A stretch of 64,000 nucleotides of DNA, taken from NCBI RefSeq assembly GCF_036010485.1, contig NZ_CP108568.1, forward strand, positions 5,728,501-5,792,500, read 5' to 3'. Position 1 is the stretch's first letter. The number at the start of each line of letters is the position of its first letter. A program made the translations under genes and the position numbers. The stretch is from Streptomyces sp. NBC_01198. GTDB lineage: Bacteria > Actinomycetota > Actinomycetes > Streptomycetales > Streptomycetaceae. A model generated the notes under the pieces. The model made no database searches and had not been told where the DNA came from. It was given only the letters and a program-made list of their open reading frames with translations. Shown piece after piece: positions 1-7,685 of this stretch.

Positions 1-1940
1 ACACCCTGGCTCCGCAGGGGCTCGGCGGCATCCCGGCGTCCGGGGTGACCGCCGTCGCTTTCTCGCTGATCGCCAAGGGCACCGCGGACGGGAAGCTGAC
101 CGCGTACCCCAGCGGCAGCGCGCTGCCCACGGACACCGTGCTGGACTACCGGGCGAACGAGTTCATCTCCAACATGGTCTTCGGGGAGCTCGGTTCCGAC
201 GGAAAGCTGAAGATCTACAACTCCGGCACCGCGGCCGTCAACGTCTACGTGGACGTCGCCGGCTACTTCGCCGCCCCCGGGACGGCGGCAGCGGGGTCGG
301 CCGCCGTCCCGCTCACGCCGGTACGGACCCTGTCGGCCGCGAGCATCGCCGCCAACGGATCGCTGACCGTCGCACCGCTGGGCAAGGGCGGCGTACCCAC
401 CGCGGGCGTCAGCGCCGTGGGGCTGAACTTCACGACGAAGAGCACCGGCACCGGCAGCCTGCGCGTCTACCCCTCGGGGCAGACCGGCCCGCCCGCGGGC
501 GGATCGATCGACTACCTGGCGACCGACTACTACGCCCAGTACGTCCCGGTGAAGGTGGGGGCCGACGGCAAGATCGTCATCGTCAACACGAGCAGCGTCG
601 CGGTCAGCGTGTGGATCGACACCTACGGGTATTTCGCCGCGCCCAAGGTGCCGGCCGCGCCCGGCGCCGTGTCCGCGACGGCCGGAGACGCACAGGCCAC
701 CGTGAGCTGGACGGCGCCCGCCGACGGCGGCGCCACCCTCACCGGATACCGCGTCACCCCCGCACCGTCCGGCAGCTCGGTGGAGGTCGACGGGACCAGC
801 ACGACCGCGACTGTCCCCGGACTCACCAACGGTCAGGCGTACACCTTCACCGTGACCGCGACCAATGCCGTCGGCAGCGGGCCGCCGTCTGCGGCCTCGG
901 CACCGGTGACACCGCAGTCCGCGAGCGGAGTGACCGCGCGCTTCACCGCCACGTGCGTCGCCGCCACCCGCACCTGCCGTTTCGACGCGTCGGCGTCCGA
1001 TTCCACCCATGGATCGATAACGGGCTACGACTGGAGCTTCGGCGACGGCAGCAGCGGCTCCGGGGCGACCAGTTCGCACACGTACGGCACCGGGGGCACC
1101 TACATCGTGGCGCTGCGGGTGACCGACAACAGGGGGGCGTCCGGTTCGACCGAGCAGACCGAGTCGTTCGACGCACCGCCGACGGCCACCTTCCGGACCT
1201 CCTGCCTCAACGCGACACTCACCTGCACCTTCGACGCGTCGGAATCACAGGCGGCCGACGGCACGTCGGTGACCGGCTTTGCGTGGACCTTCGGGGACGG
1301 TGCCAGTGACACCGGGGAGGAGCCGTCGCACGCCTTCACGGCGGGCACATACACGGTCACGGTAGTGGTCACGGCAAGCAACGGCCTGACGGCGTCGGCC
1401 AGCAGGAGCCTCACGATCGGCACGACCGACGCCGCACCGGCCGCGTCCTTCTCCCCCTCCTGCACGGCCCTCTTCTGCGGTTTCAACGCGTCGGCGTCGA
1501 AGGACCCCGACGGCGACATCGACTCCTACGCGTGGGACTTCGGCGACGGGACGACAGGCTCCGGCGTCTCCGCCTCGCACTCCTACCCGCAGGCGGGCAC
1601 CTACACGGTCAGACTGACCGTGACGGACGACCAGGGCGTAACCGGAACCAAGACCGCCCAGGTACAGGCATCAGCCGGAGGCAACACCGATCTGCAGGCC
1701 CGGTTCTCCTACCTGTGCGTGTTCGCACTCGACTGCGACTACGACGCGACGGACTCCATCGCAGGCGACGCGACGATCACCGCGTACGCCTGGGACTTCG
1801 GCGACGGGACGACAGGCTCCGGACTGACCGTCTCCCACGTGTACCCGGCAGCCGGCACGTACACCGTCACGCTGACGGTCACCGACGACCAGGGGAACAC
1901 GGCGAGCGAGAGCAGCCAGGTGACTCCGCGGTCGGGGTGA
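1..1940 (+). CDS. Secreted FN3/PKD-domain surface protein, 5' end outside window
   Basis: The reading frame is open from base 3, so the true start and any signal peptide lie left of the window; the GTG at 45 is internal. Reading from 45, two beta-rich repeats of about 100-130 residues each end in a short glycine-tyrosine-phenylalanine motif (VAGYFAAP, TYGYFAAP). A fibronectin type III domain follows (about residues 205-292), then four PKD domains (about 295-630), each with the FGDG core. Every PKD domain opens with a closely spaced cysteine pair, which suggests an intradomain disulfide in an oxidising, extracellular location. The protein ends right after the last PKD domain, with no anchor or sorting signal visible. 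PKD and FN3 domains usually act as binding or spacer modules of secreted actinomycete proteins. A catalytic domain could lie upstream, so no enzyme function is claimed. Confidence 0.8.
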   Translation, partial: TLAPQGLGGIPASGVTAVAFSLIAKGTADGKLTAYPSGSALPTDTVLDYRANEFISNMVFGELGSDGKLKIYNSGTAAVNVYVDVAGYFAAPGTAAAGSAAVPLTPVRTLSAASIAANGSLTVAPLGKGGVPTAGVSAVGLNFTTKSTGTGSLRVYPSGQTGPPAGGSIDYLATDYYAQYVPVKVGADGKIVIVNTSSVAVSVWIDTYGYFAAPKVPAAPGAVSATAGDAQATVSWTAPADGGATLTGYRVTPAPSGSSVEVDGTSTTATVPGLTNGQAYTFTVTATNAVGSGPPSAASAPVTPQSASGVTARFTATCVAATRTCRFDASASDSTHGSITGYDWSFGDGSSGSGATSSHTYGTGGTYIVALRVTDNRGASGSTEQTESFDAPPTATFRTSCLNATLTCTFDASESQAADGTSVTGFAWTFGDGASDTGEEPSHAFTAGTYTVTVVVTASNGLTASASRSLTIGTTDAAPAASFSPSCTALFCGFNASASKDPDGDIDSYAWDFGDGTTGSGVSASHSYPQAGTYTVRLTVTDDQGVTGTKTAQVQASAGGNTDLQARFSYLCVFALDCDYDATDSIAGDATITAYAWDFGDGTTGSGLTVSHVYPAAGTYTVTLTVTDDQGNTASESSQVTPRSG

Positions 1941-1975
1941 AAGGGAGGAGCGGGCCGGGCCCTTCGGGCGGCCTT

Positions 1976-2251
1976 TCACGTGGCGGCGGGTGCGCGGTCA
2001 GCGGGCGCCCTCGCCGCCGCGTGATCGACCATGGTGATCAGCACCTTGTTGGCCGACTCGCGCTCCCGCGCGTCGCGGGACCACCGGCCCCGGGGTCGAG
2101 GTCCAGCGCGTCGGTGACCGACTCGGCGACGTGCACCCGGGCGCCGTCGAAGCAGTTCACGGCCGCGAAGGGTATGCTGCGCCGCTCGAACCACGGCGGC
2201 GCCTGCCGGCGCCGCGACGTTCTGTGGAGGCGGTGGGATGTGACGCAGCTG
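1976..2251 (-). pseudogene. Frameshifted C-terminal remnant of an unidentified protein
   Basis: On the minus strand, one frame reads as ordinary protein (PWFERRSIPFAAVNCFDGAR, then RVHVAESVTDALDLD) and then decays. A different frame takes over close by with RDARERESANKVLITMVDHA and runs to a stop at 1976. Together they look like the last 60 or so residues of one protein broken by a frameshift near 2080-2100. The upstream part is missing and is replaced by the left outer end of the IS630-type element at 2252. I do not recognise the family. This is a decayed gene fragment beside a mobile element. Confidence 0.4.
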
Positions 2252-2281
2252 CTAGTGCCGTATCAGCAACGTTCGCCCTGT
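2252..2281 (+). repeat. Outer left terminal repeat of the IS630-type element
   Basis: It starts CTAGTGCCGTA and ends CGCCCTGT, closely matching the reverse complement of the right end at 4117-4147. The TA at 2253-2254 is the likely target dinucleotide. It lies only about 28 bases upstream of the phosphatase start codon. Confidence 0.7.
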
Positions 2282-2308
2282 GTTCGATGTGAGATATGGT
2301 CCTCAGCC

Positions 2309-2875
2309 GTGGGCGAATTGGTGTTGATCAGGCACGGCGAGACCGCATGGAGCCGGACCGGCCAGCATGCTGGCCGCACCGACCTGCCGCTGACCGAGGC
2401 GGGGGAGGACGCGGCGCGTGCGCTCGCACCTCGGCTGGCCGAACGGGAGTTCGCCGCCGTCTACAGCAGCCCGCTGACTCGCGCCGTGCGGACCGCCGAA
2501 CTGGCAGGGCTGAGCGGCGCGGAGCCCGACACCGACCTGATCGAGTGAGACTACGGCCGCTACGAGGGGCTGACCGCCGAGCAAATCCAGGAATCCAAGC
2601 CCGGCTGGCTGTGGCGCGACGGCGTCGACGCCGGCGAGGACCTTGGGCACGTGACGGTGCGGGTTGACGCCTTCCTCGGCCGGGTCCGGCCGCTACTGGA
2701 CAAGGGCGACGTGGCCGTCGTTGCGCACGGCCACCTGTCACGCATACTCACCGCCCGCTGGCTCGGGCTCGACGCGTCGGCCGCGCGGCAGTTCGGGCAC
2801 CCGCATCCGGGGACAATCAACACGCTGAGTTACGAGCACAAGCTGCCAGTCGTGCTCGGGTGGAACGTGCCGTAA
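2309..2875 (+). pseudogene. Histidine phosphatase (phosphoglycerate-mutase-like) interrupted by one in-frame TGA
   Basis: From the GTG at 2309, the protein opens with the phosphohistidine motif LIRHGET (RHG), followed by SSPLTRAVRTAE, both typical of the broad-specificity histidine phosphatase superfamily. At 2546-2548 a TGA sits exactly where relatives have the Trp of LIEWDYGRYEG. The frame then continues unbroken with DYGRYEGLT, a second catalytic-region motif VVAHGHLSR and a normal C-terminus to the TAA at 2873. One TGG-to-TGA change therefore splits an otherwise complete protein of about 188 residues. It could be a real nonsense mutation, readthrough or a sequencing error. The gene lies between two left-end copies of the IS630-type element, so it may be cargo. 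No good ribosome-binding site is seen before the GTG. Confidence 0.8.
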
Positions 2876-2907
2876 TGGCGGCTGTCCATATCCCGTCCAA
2901 GGTGTAG

Positions 2908-2941
2908 CTACTGCCGTGCCATTAGGCGACGTTGGCCCTGT
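2908..2941 (+). repeat. Inner left terminal repeat of the IS630-type element
   Basis: It starts CTACTGCCGTGCC and ends GTTGGCCCTGT. It overlaps the last codons and stop of the transposase, as is usual at the tail end of compact IS630 relatives. It is less similar to the right end than the outer copy is. Confidence 0.6.
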
Positions 2942-4055
2942 CGACGACGGAGCGTAGGCGCCGATCGTCGGCGTGGCGATTTCGCCAGATGATGTAGCGG
3001 CGGATCATGCTGCCCTGCTCCTTGTGGCTGACGTGATCGGTGCCATCGAGGGTGAAGTACCGCAGGGCGGTGAACTGGGCTTCTATGCGGTTGAGCCAGG
3101 AGCTGTTTGTAGGGGTGTAGGCGATCTCGACGTTGTTCGCCGCGGCCCAGGTGCCAACCCGCTGGCACCTCTTCGTGGTCAGGTGCGGGGAGAAATTGTC
3201 ACAGACGATCGCGATACGGACCTCGGGCGGGTAGAGGGTTCGCAGGTAGCGGCAGAACTCCAGGAACTGGGTGCGCTTCTTGACCGGCTTGATGTGGCCA
3301 TAGAGCTTATCCCTGGCCAGGTCCAAGGCGGCGAACAGGTGCCGTACTCCGCCGTAGCGGTTGTAGGTCGCCCGCCGCCTGCGGCGGGGTTCGCGGTCGG
3401 GGTCCTTGTGTTTGCCGGAGCGTTCGGCCCACTGCCGGCCCGGGTGGGGCATCAGGTTGAGCGGCCCGAACTCGTCCATACATAAGACGACTTCGGGCTC
3501 GCCCTCCTCGGGTATGACCTCGCCGTCGGCGATCGCATAAAGGTGTTCGACGCGGGCCTTCTTGGCCGCGTAGTCGGGGTCGCGGGAGGTCTTCCAAGTC
3601 TTCAGGCGTTGAAAGGAGACGCCTTCCTCGCGGAGCAGGATGCGCAGGCCCTCGTGGCTGATGTCGTCGACCACCCCCTCGGCGACCAGGAAGTCCGCCA
3701 GCTTGGTCAGGCTCCAGGTCGAAAAGGGCAGGTCGTGTTCGGTCGGCTTGGACTTCGCGATCTTCTTGATCTCGCGCCGCTCGGGCAGGGTGAACGTCCT
3801 GGGCCGGCCCCCCTTGTACTTCGGATACAGAGAGTCAAAGCCGTCGGCGTTGAAGTTGTGGATCACATCCCGGACCCGGTCCGCGCTGGTGAACGTCACC
3901 TCGGCAATCCTCGCCACCGGCATGCCCTGGGCGGACAGCAGGACCATCTGGGCCCGCCGCCAGGGCACTACCGACCCGGTTCCCCGGCGGATGATCTGAA
4001 GCAGCCGTCTGCCTTCGTCATCATCGATCTCGCGTACACGTACTCGTTCCGCCAC
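2922..4055 (-). CDS. IS630-family transposase, full length
   Basis: A DDE transposase that would cut and join element ends at TA targets. From the GTG at 4055 (MAERVRVREIDDD) it is 377 residues. An N-terminal helix-turn-helix/winged-helix region (about 1-140) includes RRAQMVLLSAQG and a GGRP linker. The catalytic core follows with D194 (CMDEFGP), D286 (VCDNFSPH) and E325 (LNRIEAQF), the D-D-E triad of the family. An upstream in-frame GTG at 4094 is possible, but the shorter start fits the family better. No frameshift or stop interrupts it, so it is potentially active. Its stop codon lies inside the inner terminal repeat. The insertion truncates the CRISPR remnant on its right and a decayed gene on its left. 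Confidence 0.9.
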   Translation of the reverse strand: MAERVRVREIDDDEGRRLLQIIRRGTGSVVPWRRAQMVLLSAQGMPVARIAEVTFTSADRVRDVIHNFNADGFDSLYPKYKGGRPRTFTLPERREIKKIAKSKPTEHDLPFSTWSLTKLADFLVAEGVVDDISHEGLRILLREEGVSFQRLKTWKTSRDPDYAAKKARVEHLYAIADGEVIPEEGEPEVVLCMDEFGPLNLMPHPGRQWAERSGKHKDPDREPRRRRRATYNRYGGVRHLFAALDLARDKLYGHIKPVKKRTQFLEFCRYLRTLYPPEVRIAIVCDNFSPHLTTKRCQRVGTWAAANNVEIAYTPTNSSWLNRIEAQFTALRYFTLDGTDHVSHKEQGSMIRRYIIWRNRHADDRRLRSVVDRANVA

Positions 4056-4116
4056 CCGGACAGAGTGACGACCACGCGCCGCCCGGCACAGCACCGGGAC
4101 GGCGCGTCACATCACA

Positions 4117-4147
4117 ACAGGGCAAACGTTGCTTGCTACGGCACTAG
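4117..4147 (-). repeat. Right terminal repeat of the IS630-type element
   Basis: It starts ACAGGGCAAACGTTGC and ends CGGCACTAG, with TA at 4145-4146. Its reverse complement matches the repeats at 2252-2281 and 2908-2941. The next 22 bases run directly into a CRISPR repeat. Confidence 0.7.
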
Positions 4148-4169
4148 CTTATTGGCGGCCCGCTGGAAT

Positions 4170-4258
4170 GGACCACCCCCGCCTGCGCGGGGAGAACACG
4201 GGACCGCCGCAGGCGGCGGCGGGCGGCCCCGGACCACCCCCGCCTGCGCGGGGAGAAC
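4170..4258 (-). CRISPR. Two-repeat type I-E CRISPR remnant truncated by an IS element
   Basis: Two identical 28-base units at 4170-4197 and 4231-4258 (core CCGCCTGCGCGGGGAGAAC) flank one 33-base spacer at 4198-4230. The 61-base period, the short GC-rich palindrome in the repeat and the repeat sequence match type I-E arrays of Streptomyces. The usual transcription orientation would be leftward. The AT-richer stretch to the right (about 4259-4310, with GCAAATTGC-like sequence read on the minus strand) would then be the leader end. To the left, 22 bases (4148-4169) separate the repeat from the IS end: this is a spacer cut short by the insertion. No cas gene is present, so the array is an orphan. 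Confidence 0.75.
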
Positions 4259-4291
4259 CCCTTTACCAGCTGCAGGTTTGGAGAGGGTTTG

Positions 4292-4478
4292 CAATTTCTT
4301 GACCAGGTCCCGACCGAGCGGCCCGGCGCGCATCGTGTACCACGGGGACTGCCGCGCGACCCGCGACCTCAGCGGGCCCGCCGGCACCGAGCAGGCCCGC
4401 ACTGTCCTCGAGCGCGAACATGTCACGCCGGACCAGGTCTGCACTCCGACCGGCCGCTGCGCACCGCCGCGTAGGTGA
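4292..4478 (+). pseudogene. Possible remnant of a small DUF6233-like protein
   Basis: One plus-strand frame reads ARIVYHGDCRATRDLSG, later VCTPTGRCAPPRR and then a TAG at 4476. The pattern of a His-x-x-Cys segment followed by a C-terminal two-cysteine end vaguely resembles the small actinomycete DUF6233 proteins. No convincing start codon or N-terminal half exists, and the upstream frame runs into the CRISPR repeat and IS. It is a decayed fragment at best, and the family assignment is weak. Confidence 0.25.
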
Positions 4479-4975
4479 CCGCCGGGGCCGGCTCTCAGGC
4501 TCCCGGGAGCCAGATCCGGGCGGAGTCTGATCCAGCGGACGCTGTCTCGCCACCCGCCCCTGGCGACCCGGGAGGTGTCCGCGTTGACTTCTCCGATCGC
4601 CTCGGGCTCCGCGGGGTCGACGGTCAGCAGGTCGCGTGAACCCCGGTCAGCCGAGTCTCTGTCACCTCGTGCGTGTTGAGGCGAGGAGGTGTTTCACCGT
4701 GCAGTGCTTCAGGACCGGTAGGGGTGCGCACGGGCGGCAGCGCGTCGAGCGGGTTCGGGAGCGAGGTGTTGGCCGAGATCATTCTTGCGAACTGATCGTG
4801 GCCTGACGGTGTTGGCGGCGGCTTCGTCGGGTGGGCTATGTTGCGGGCATGACCACCGGGACGGCATGGTGCCACACACGGATTGGTGACCCGGTGCCCG
4901 TCTGAGCGCCGTACGGGCCAGTGCGGGCCCGCTGTTCGAGCGAGGATCGTGCGCTGGCGCGCGGGCTCCGCCTCT
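4479..4975. other. Gene-free stretch of about 500 bp
   Basis: I see no convincing gene here. A tiny frame at 4849-4905 (18 codons, ATG to TGA) could be a leader peptide, but nothing beyond its start and stop supports it. This is probably decayed accessory DNA plus the promoter region of the hydrolase gene. Confidence 0.4.
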
Positions 4976-5012
4976 GTCGTGTTGATCGCAGGTTCGACAC
5001 ATCAACCACGAC
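4976..5012. promoter_or_regulatory. Inverted repeat just upstream of the hydrolase ribosome-binding site
   Basis: GTCGTGTTGAT at 4976-4986 pairs with ATCAACCACGAC at 5001-5012, with one bulged base and a 14-base spacer. The right arm touches the Shine-Dalgarno AGGAGA of the dienelactone hydrolase gene. It could be a repressor operator or an RNA hairpin controlling translation; the sequence does not decide which. Confidence 0.4.
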
Positions 5013-5022
5013 AGGAGAATTC

Positions 5023-5757
5023 ATGGTGACCAAGACGCTGCAGATTCCGACCCCGGACGGCCAGGCCGATGCTTTTGCCGCCTTGCCCGTCCACGGCGGT
5101 CAGCACCCAGGGGTGCTGATGTACGCGGACGGCTTCGGCATTCGGCCCGTGCTGCGAGAAATGGCCCGCGAGCTGGCCGGGCACGGGTACTACGTGCTCG
5201 TCCCCAATGTCTTCTACCGGCATGGTCCGGCACCGGTGATCGAACTTCCCGAGCACATCGGAGAAGAGACCCGGCCCGCGGTCTTCGGTCAGCTGATGCC
5301 CATGATCGAGGCGCACACCGCCGACCGAGTGCTGCGAGACGCTGACGCGTACCTCAGGTTCCTCAGTGCTCAGCCCGAGGCCAGCGCCGGACCGGTCGCG
5401 GTCACCGGCTATTGCATCGGCGGCCTCCTGGCGACGCGGACCGCCGCGGCCCACCCCGGCCGGATAGCCGCCCTCGCCGCATTCCACGGCCCGGTGGGAG
5501 CCGACGGACCCGACAGCCTCTCCAAGCTCTCCGCCGAGGTCCACTTCGGCCATGCGGAGAGCGACTTGTCGCCCGAGGCTCTTGGCGAGCTCAACAAGGC
5601 CCTGGGCGCGGCGGGTGTCGGCTACACCTCCGAGATCTATCCCGGCACCGTTCATGGCTTCACCATGTCTGACACCGATGCCTTCGACCCCGCCGCGCTG
5701 CAGCGCCACTGGGACCGCCTGCTGCCCCTTCTCGGGCGCACCCTGACCAGGGGCTGA
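5023..5757 (+). CDS. Dienelactone hydrolase family protein
   Basis: A 244-residue alpha/beta hydrolase of the dienelactone hydrolase family, predicted cytoplasmic. The nucleophile elbow GYCIGG places Cys131 where the family has its Cys. D181 (GHAESD) and H211 (TVHGFTM) complete the expected Cys-Asp-His triad. Dienelactone hydrolases open lactone intermediates in chlorocatechol breakdown, but most actinomycete members have unknown substrates, so the specific reaction is not assigned. The ATG at 5023 follows AGGAGA at good spacing. The gene stands alone; the inverted repeat at 4976-5012 directly upstream suggests dedicated control. Confidence 0.88.
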   Translation: MVTKTLQIPTPDGQADAFAALPVHGGQHPGVLMYADGFGIRPVLREMARELAGHGYYVLVPNVFYRHGPAPVIELPEHIGEETRPAVFGQLMPMIEAHTADRVLRDADAYLRFLSAQPEASAGPVAVTGYCIGGLLATRTAAAHPGRIAALAAFHGPVGADGPDSLSKLSAEVHFGHAESDLSPEALGELNKALGAAGVGYTSEIYPGTVHGFTMSDTDAFDPAALQRHWDRLLPLLGRTLTRG

Positions 5758-5760
5758 GGC

Positions 5761-6009
5761 GCGGAGAGCCGCCCCGCGCAGCACTGGAGCTGGTCGCACG
5801 TGCCGTCGGGGACGCCGTCGTAGACCGACTCGAGCGTCTTGCCTGTATCGACGTCCCGAAGCCAGGCGCCGGCCCCGTAACCGTCCCCGTTCTTTCTGTC
5901 GCAGACGACGAGCTTGTCTCCCAGGGCAATGAACTGCGCCGACCCGCCGACGTACCCGTCTCCCACGTAGATCGTCGCGATGTCCTTCGAGGCGGCCTGC
6001 GCAGCGACG
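5761..6009 (-). pseudogene. Fragment of a small hypothetical (probably secreted) protein
   Basis: Between the hydrolase and monooxygenase stops, the minus strand encodes ASKDIATIYVGDGYVGGSAQ, then ALGDKLVVCDRKNGDGYGAG and AWLRDVDTGKTLESVYDGVP, ending near a DGTCDQ segment. It reads as real protein with glycine- and aspartate-rich loops and two separated cysteines. It has no N-terminal part: the monooxygenase stop at 6012 immediately precedes it in the same direction. The downstream frame loses sense as it runs into the hydrolase gene. Small secreted Streptomyces proteins have this look, but I cannot name the family. It is most likely a truncated gene 3' part. Confidence 0.4.
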
Positions 6010-6011
6010 TC

Positions 6012-7580
6012 TCAGCCCGGTGTCACCGCACCCGCCGGCAGTCCGAACCACCTTTGCAGCGCCTCCGCCAGCCCGGCCGTCAATGTCGGCGCTTGCGTCC
6101 CCGCGTCAGCCGCCCAGGCCGTGAAGCCGTCCGGGCGGACGAGGACCGCGGCCAGTTCGGGGTGGGACGGGCTGCCGGTCGTCAGGGTGTCGACGCCGGC
6201 GGCGTACTCCGCGGCCAGGGCCCGGAGTTGTGGGTCGTCGGTGAGGTCGAGCAGGAGTGCGCGGCCGGCGTGGAGGTGGTCCGCGAGGCGGGCGCCGTCG
6301 GTGAGTTCGAGGTCCGGGGCGCTGCGGCCGGTCAGCGGGTGCCCGCCCGGCAGGTCGTAGCGCAGGCCGGCGCTGTTGAGCCGGGCGGTGAGGTACGTGG
6401 TGCCCGTGACCGTCTGCGCCAGGTCGCTGACGATCTGGCGCAGTGCCCGGGACTGCGGGTCCGGGCGCATGGCCGCGACCTGGGAACGGGTCCAGTCCAG
6501 GATCTGCGCGCCGACCGGGTGCCGTTCGGTGCCGTAGGTGTCGAGCAGCCCTTCCGGCGCCCGGCCGCCGACCACCGCGGCGAGCTTCCAGCCGAGGTTC
6601 ATCGCGTCGCCGATACCCAGGCTCAGCCCCTGGCTCCCGAACGCGGAGTGCACGTGCGCCGCGTCGCCCGCCAGCAGCACCCGGCCCTTGCGGTACTCGG
6701 CGACCTGGCGGGCGTGGTCGGTGAAGCGGGTCGCGGTCCGCACCTCGGTGATCGTGACGTCCACGCCGGAGACGCGGCGCAGCCTCGCCTGGAGGTCCTC
6801 GGTGGTGACCGGCGCGTCCCGGTCGGCGGGCGGGCCGTCGAACTCCACCGTGACGATGCGGCCCGGCATCGGCCCGTGGGCGTAGACCCCGGTGTCCGTG
6901 GCGGCCCAGCCGACCGCCAGGTCCTCGGCGCCGGTCATCTCCACGATCGCCTGGTGGCAGGTGGTCTCCGGGTCCGTACCGGGGAATTCGAACCCCGCGA
7001 GCTTGCGGACCGTGCTGCGGCCGCCGTCGCAGCCCACGAGCCAGCCGGCGCGTAGGGCCCCGTGGCTGGTCCGTACGGTGACGGCCCGGTCGTCCGCGTC
7101 GAAGCCGGTCAGCTCCACTCCCCGGCGCACCTCGACGCCGAGTTCGGCCGCGCGCCCGCCGAGCAGCCGCTCGATGTCCTGCTGTGCCACGAAAGCGATC
7201 TCGCCGGCGGGTCCGGCGTCGCCGAGGCCCGGCTCCGTACGGTCGACCAGGTCGGCGCGCAGCATGATTCCGGCGAAGTGCCCGACGACCCCGAGCCCTT
7301 GGCCCGCGGCAACGCCGCGGTCGCCGCCGTCGCGTTCGCGCATGAAGGCCCGGAAGCGGTCCATCGCCTGCCGCTGCACCTCGGCCAGCGTGGGCAGCAT
7401 GCCTCGGCGGTAGAGCGCCTCGGCGCTCGGCGTGGTGATCGCCCCGCCCTTGATCGTCGGGTCCACTTCGGTGCGGCGCTCCAGGACGGCCACCCGCGCG
7501 CCTCCGAGCCGGAGCTCGCAGGCCAGCATCAGTCCGACCGGGCCGCCTCCGGCCACCACCACGTCACAGTCAAAGTCCAT
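6012..7580 (-). CDS. FAD-dependent aromatic monooxygenase (group A flavoprotein)
   Basis: A 522-residue hydroxylase of the p-hydroxybenzoate hydroxylase/rifampicin monooxygenase type. The Rossmann motif GGGPVG at residues 11-16 binds the ADP of FAD. CDGGRSTVRK at 184-193 is the DG motif and LLAGDAAH at 303-309 is the GD motif that contacts the ribityl chain. The C-terminal thioredoxin-like extension typical of the longer subgroup (about 390-522) is present. Such enzymes use NAD(P)H and O2 to hydroxylate phenolic compounds or inactivate antibiotics; the substrate is unknown. The start is placed at the ATG at 7580 directly before the FAD fold; upstream in-frame codons to 7673 look non-coding. 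It stands alone, downstream of the LacI gene on the same strand but separated by a gap. Confidence 0.9.
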   Translation of the reverse strand: MDFDCDVVVAGGGPVGLMLACELRLGGARVAVLERRTEVDPTIKGGAITTPSAEALYRRGMLPTLAEVQRQAMDRFRAFMRERDGGDRGVAAGQGLGVVGHFAGIMLRADLVDRTEPGLGDAGPAGEIAFVAQQDIERLLGGRAAELGVEVRRGVELTGFDADDRAVTVRTSHGALRAGWLVGCDGGRSTVRKLAGFEFPGTDPETTCHQAIVEMTGAEDLAVGWAATDTGVYAHGPMPGRIVTVEFDGPPADRDAPVTTEDLQARLRRVSGVDVTITEVRTATRFTDHARQVAEYRKGRVLLAGDAAHVHSAFGSQGLSLGIGDAMNLGWKLAAVVGGRAPEGLLDTYGTERHPVGAQILDWTRSQVAAMRPDPQSRALRQIVSDLAQTVTGTTYLTARLNSAGLRYDLPGGHPLTGRSAPDLELTDGARLADHLHAGRALLLDLTDDPQLRALAAEYAAGVDTLTTGSPSHPELAAVLVRPDGFTAWAADAGTQAPTLTAGLAEALQRWFGLPAGAVTPG

Positions 7581-7685
7581 GGCGGGGACTATGACCGAGG
7601 GTCGGAGAGGCCAAAAAGCCGACGCGGTGTCAAGGGTCCGGGCCCGCGGATCGGCGCTCCGCCGGCCGCCCACCAGCGCCGGTGG

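Larger units (their letters stand above)
2252..4147. mobile_element. IS630-type element, with an extra outer end enclosing a phosphatase gene
   Basis: The transposase gene at 2922-4055 is bounded on the right by an end at 4117-4147. There are two candidate left ends in the same orientation: an inner one (2908-2941) that overlaps the transposase stop, as is normal for a compact IS, and an outer one (2252-2281). The outer one matches the reverse complement of the right end better: over about 30 bases there are roughly two mismatches and one indel. Every end carries the TA dinucleotide expected at IS630/Tc1-type insertion sites. The simple element is about 1.24 kb (2909-4146). The larger unit of about 1.9 kb would also carry the histidine phosphatase pseudogene as cargo. 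Confidence 0.75.

Noticed and set aside
2651-2875. Second half of the histidine phosphatase as an independent gene
   Set aside because: It is the same frame as the first half and completes the same protein; the only break is one TGA.
4849-4905. 18-codon frame as a leader peptide
   Set aside because: Only a start and stop; no conserved pattern, no attenuator-like structure tied to it.
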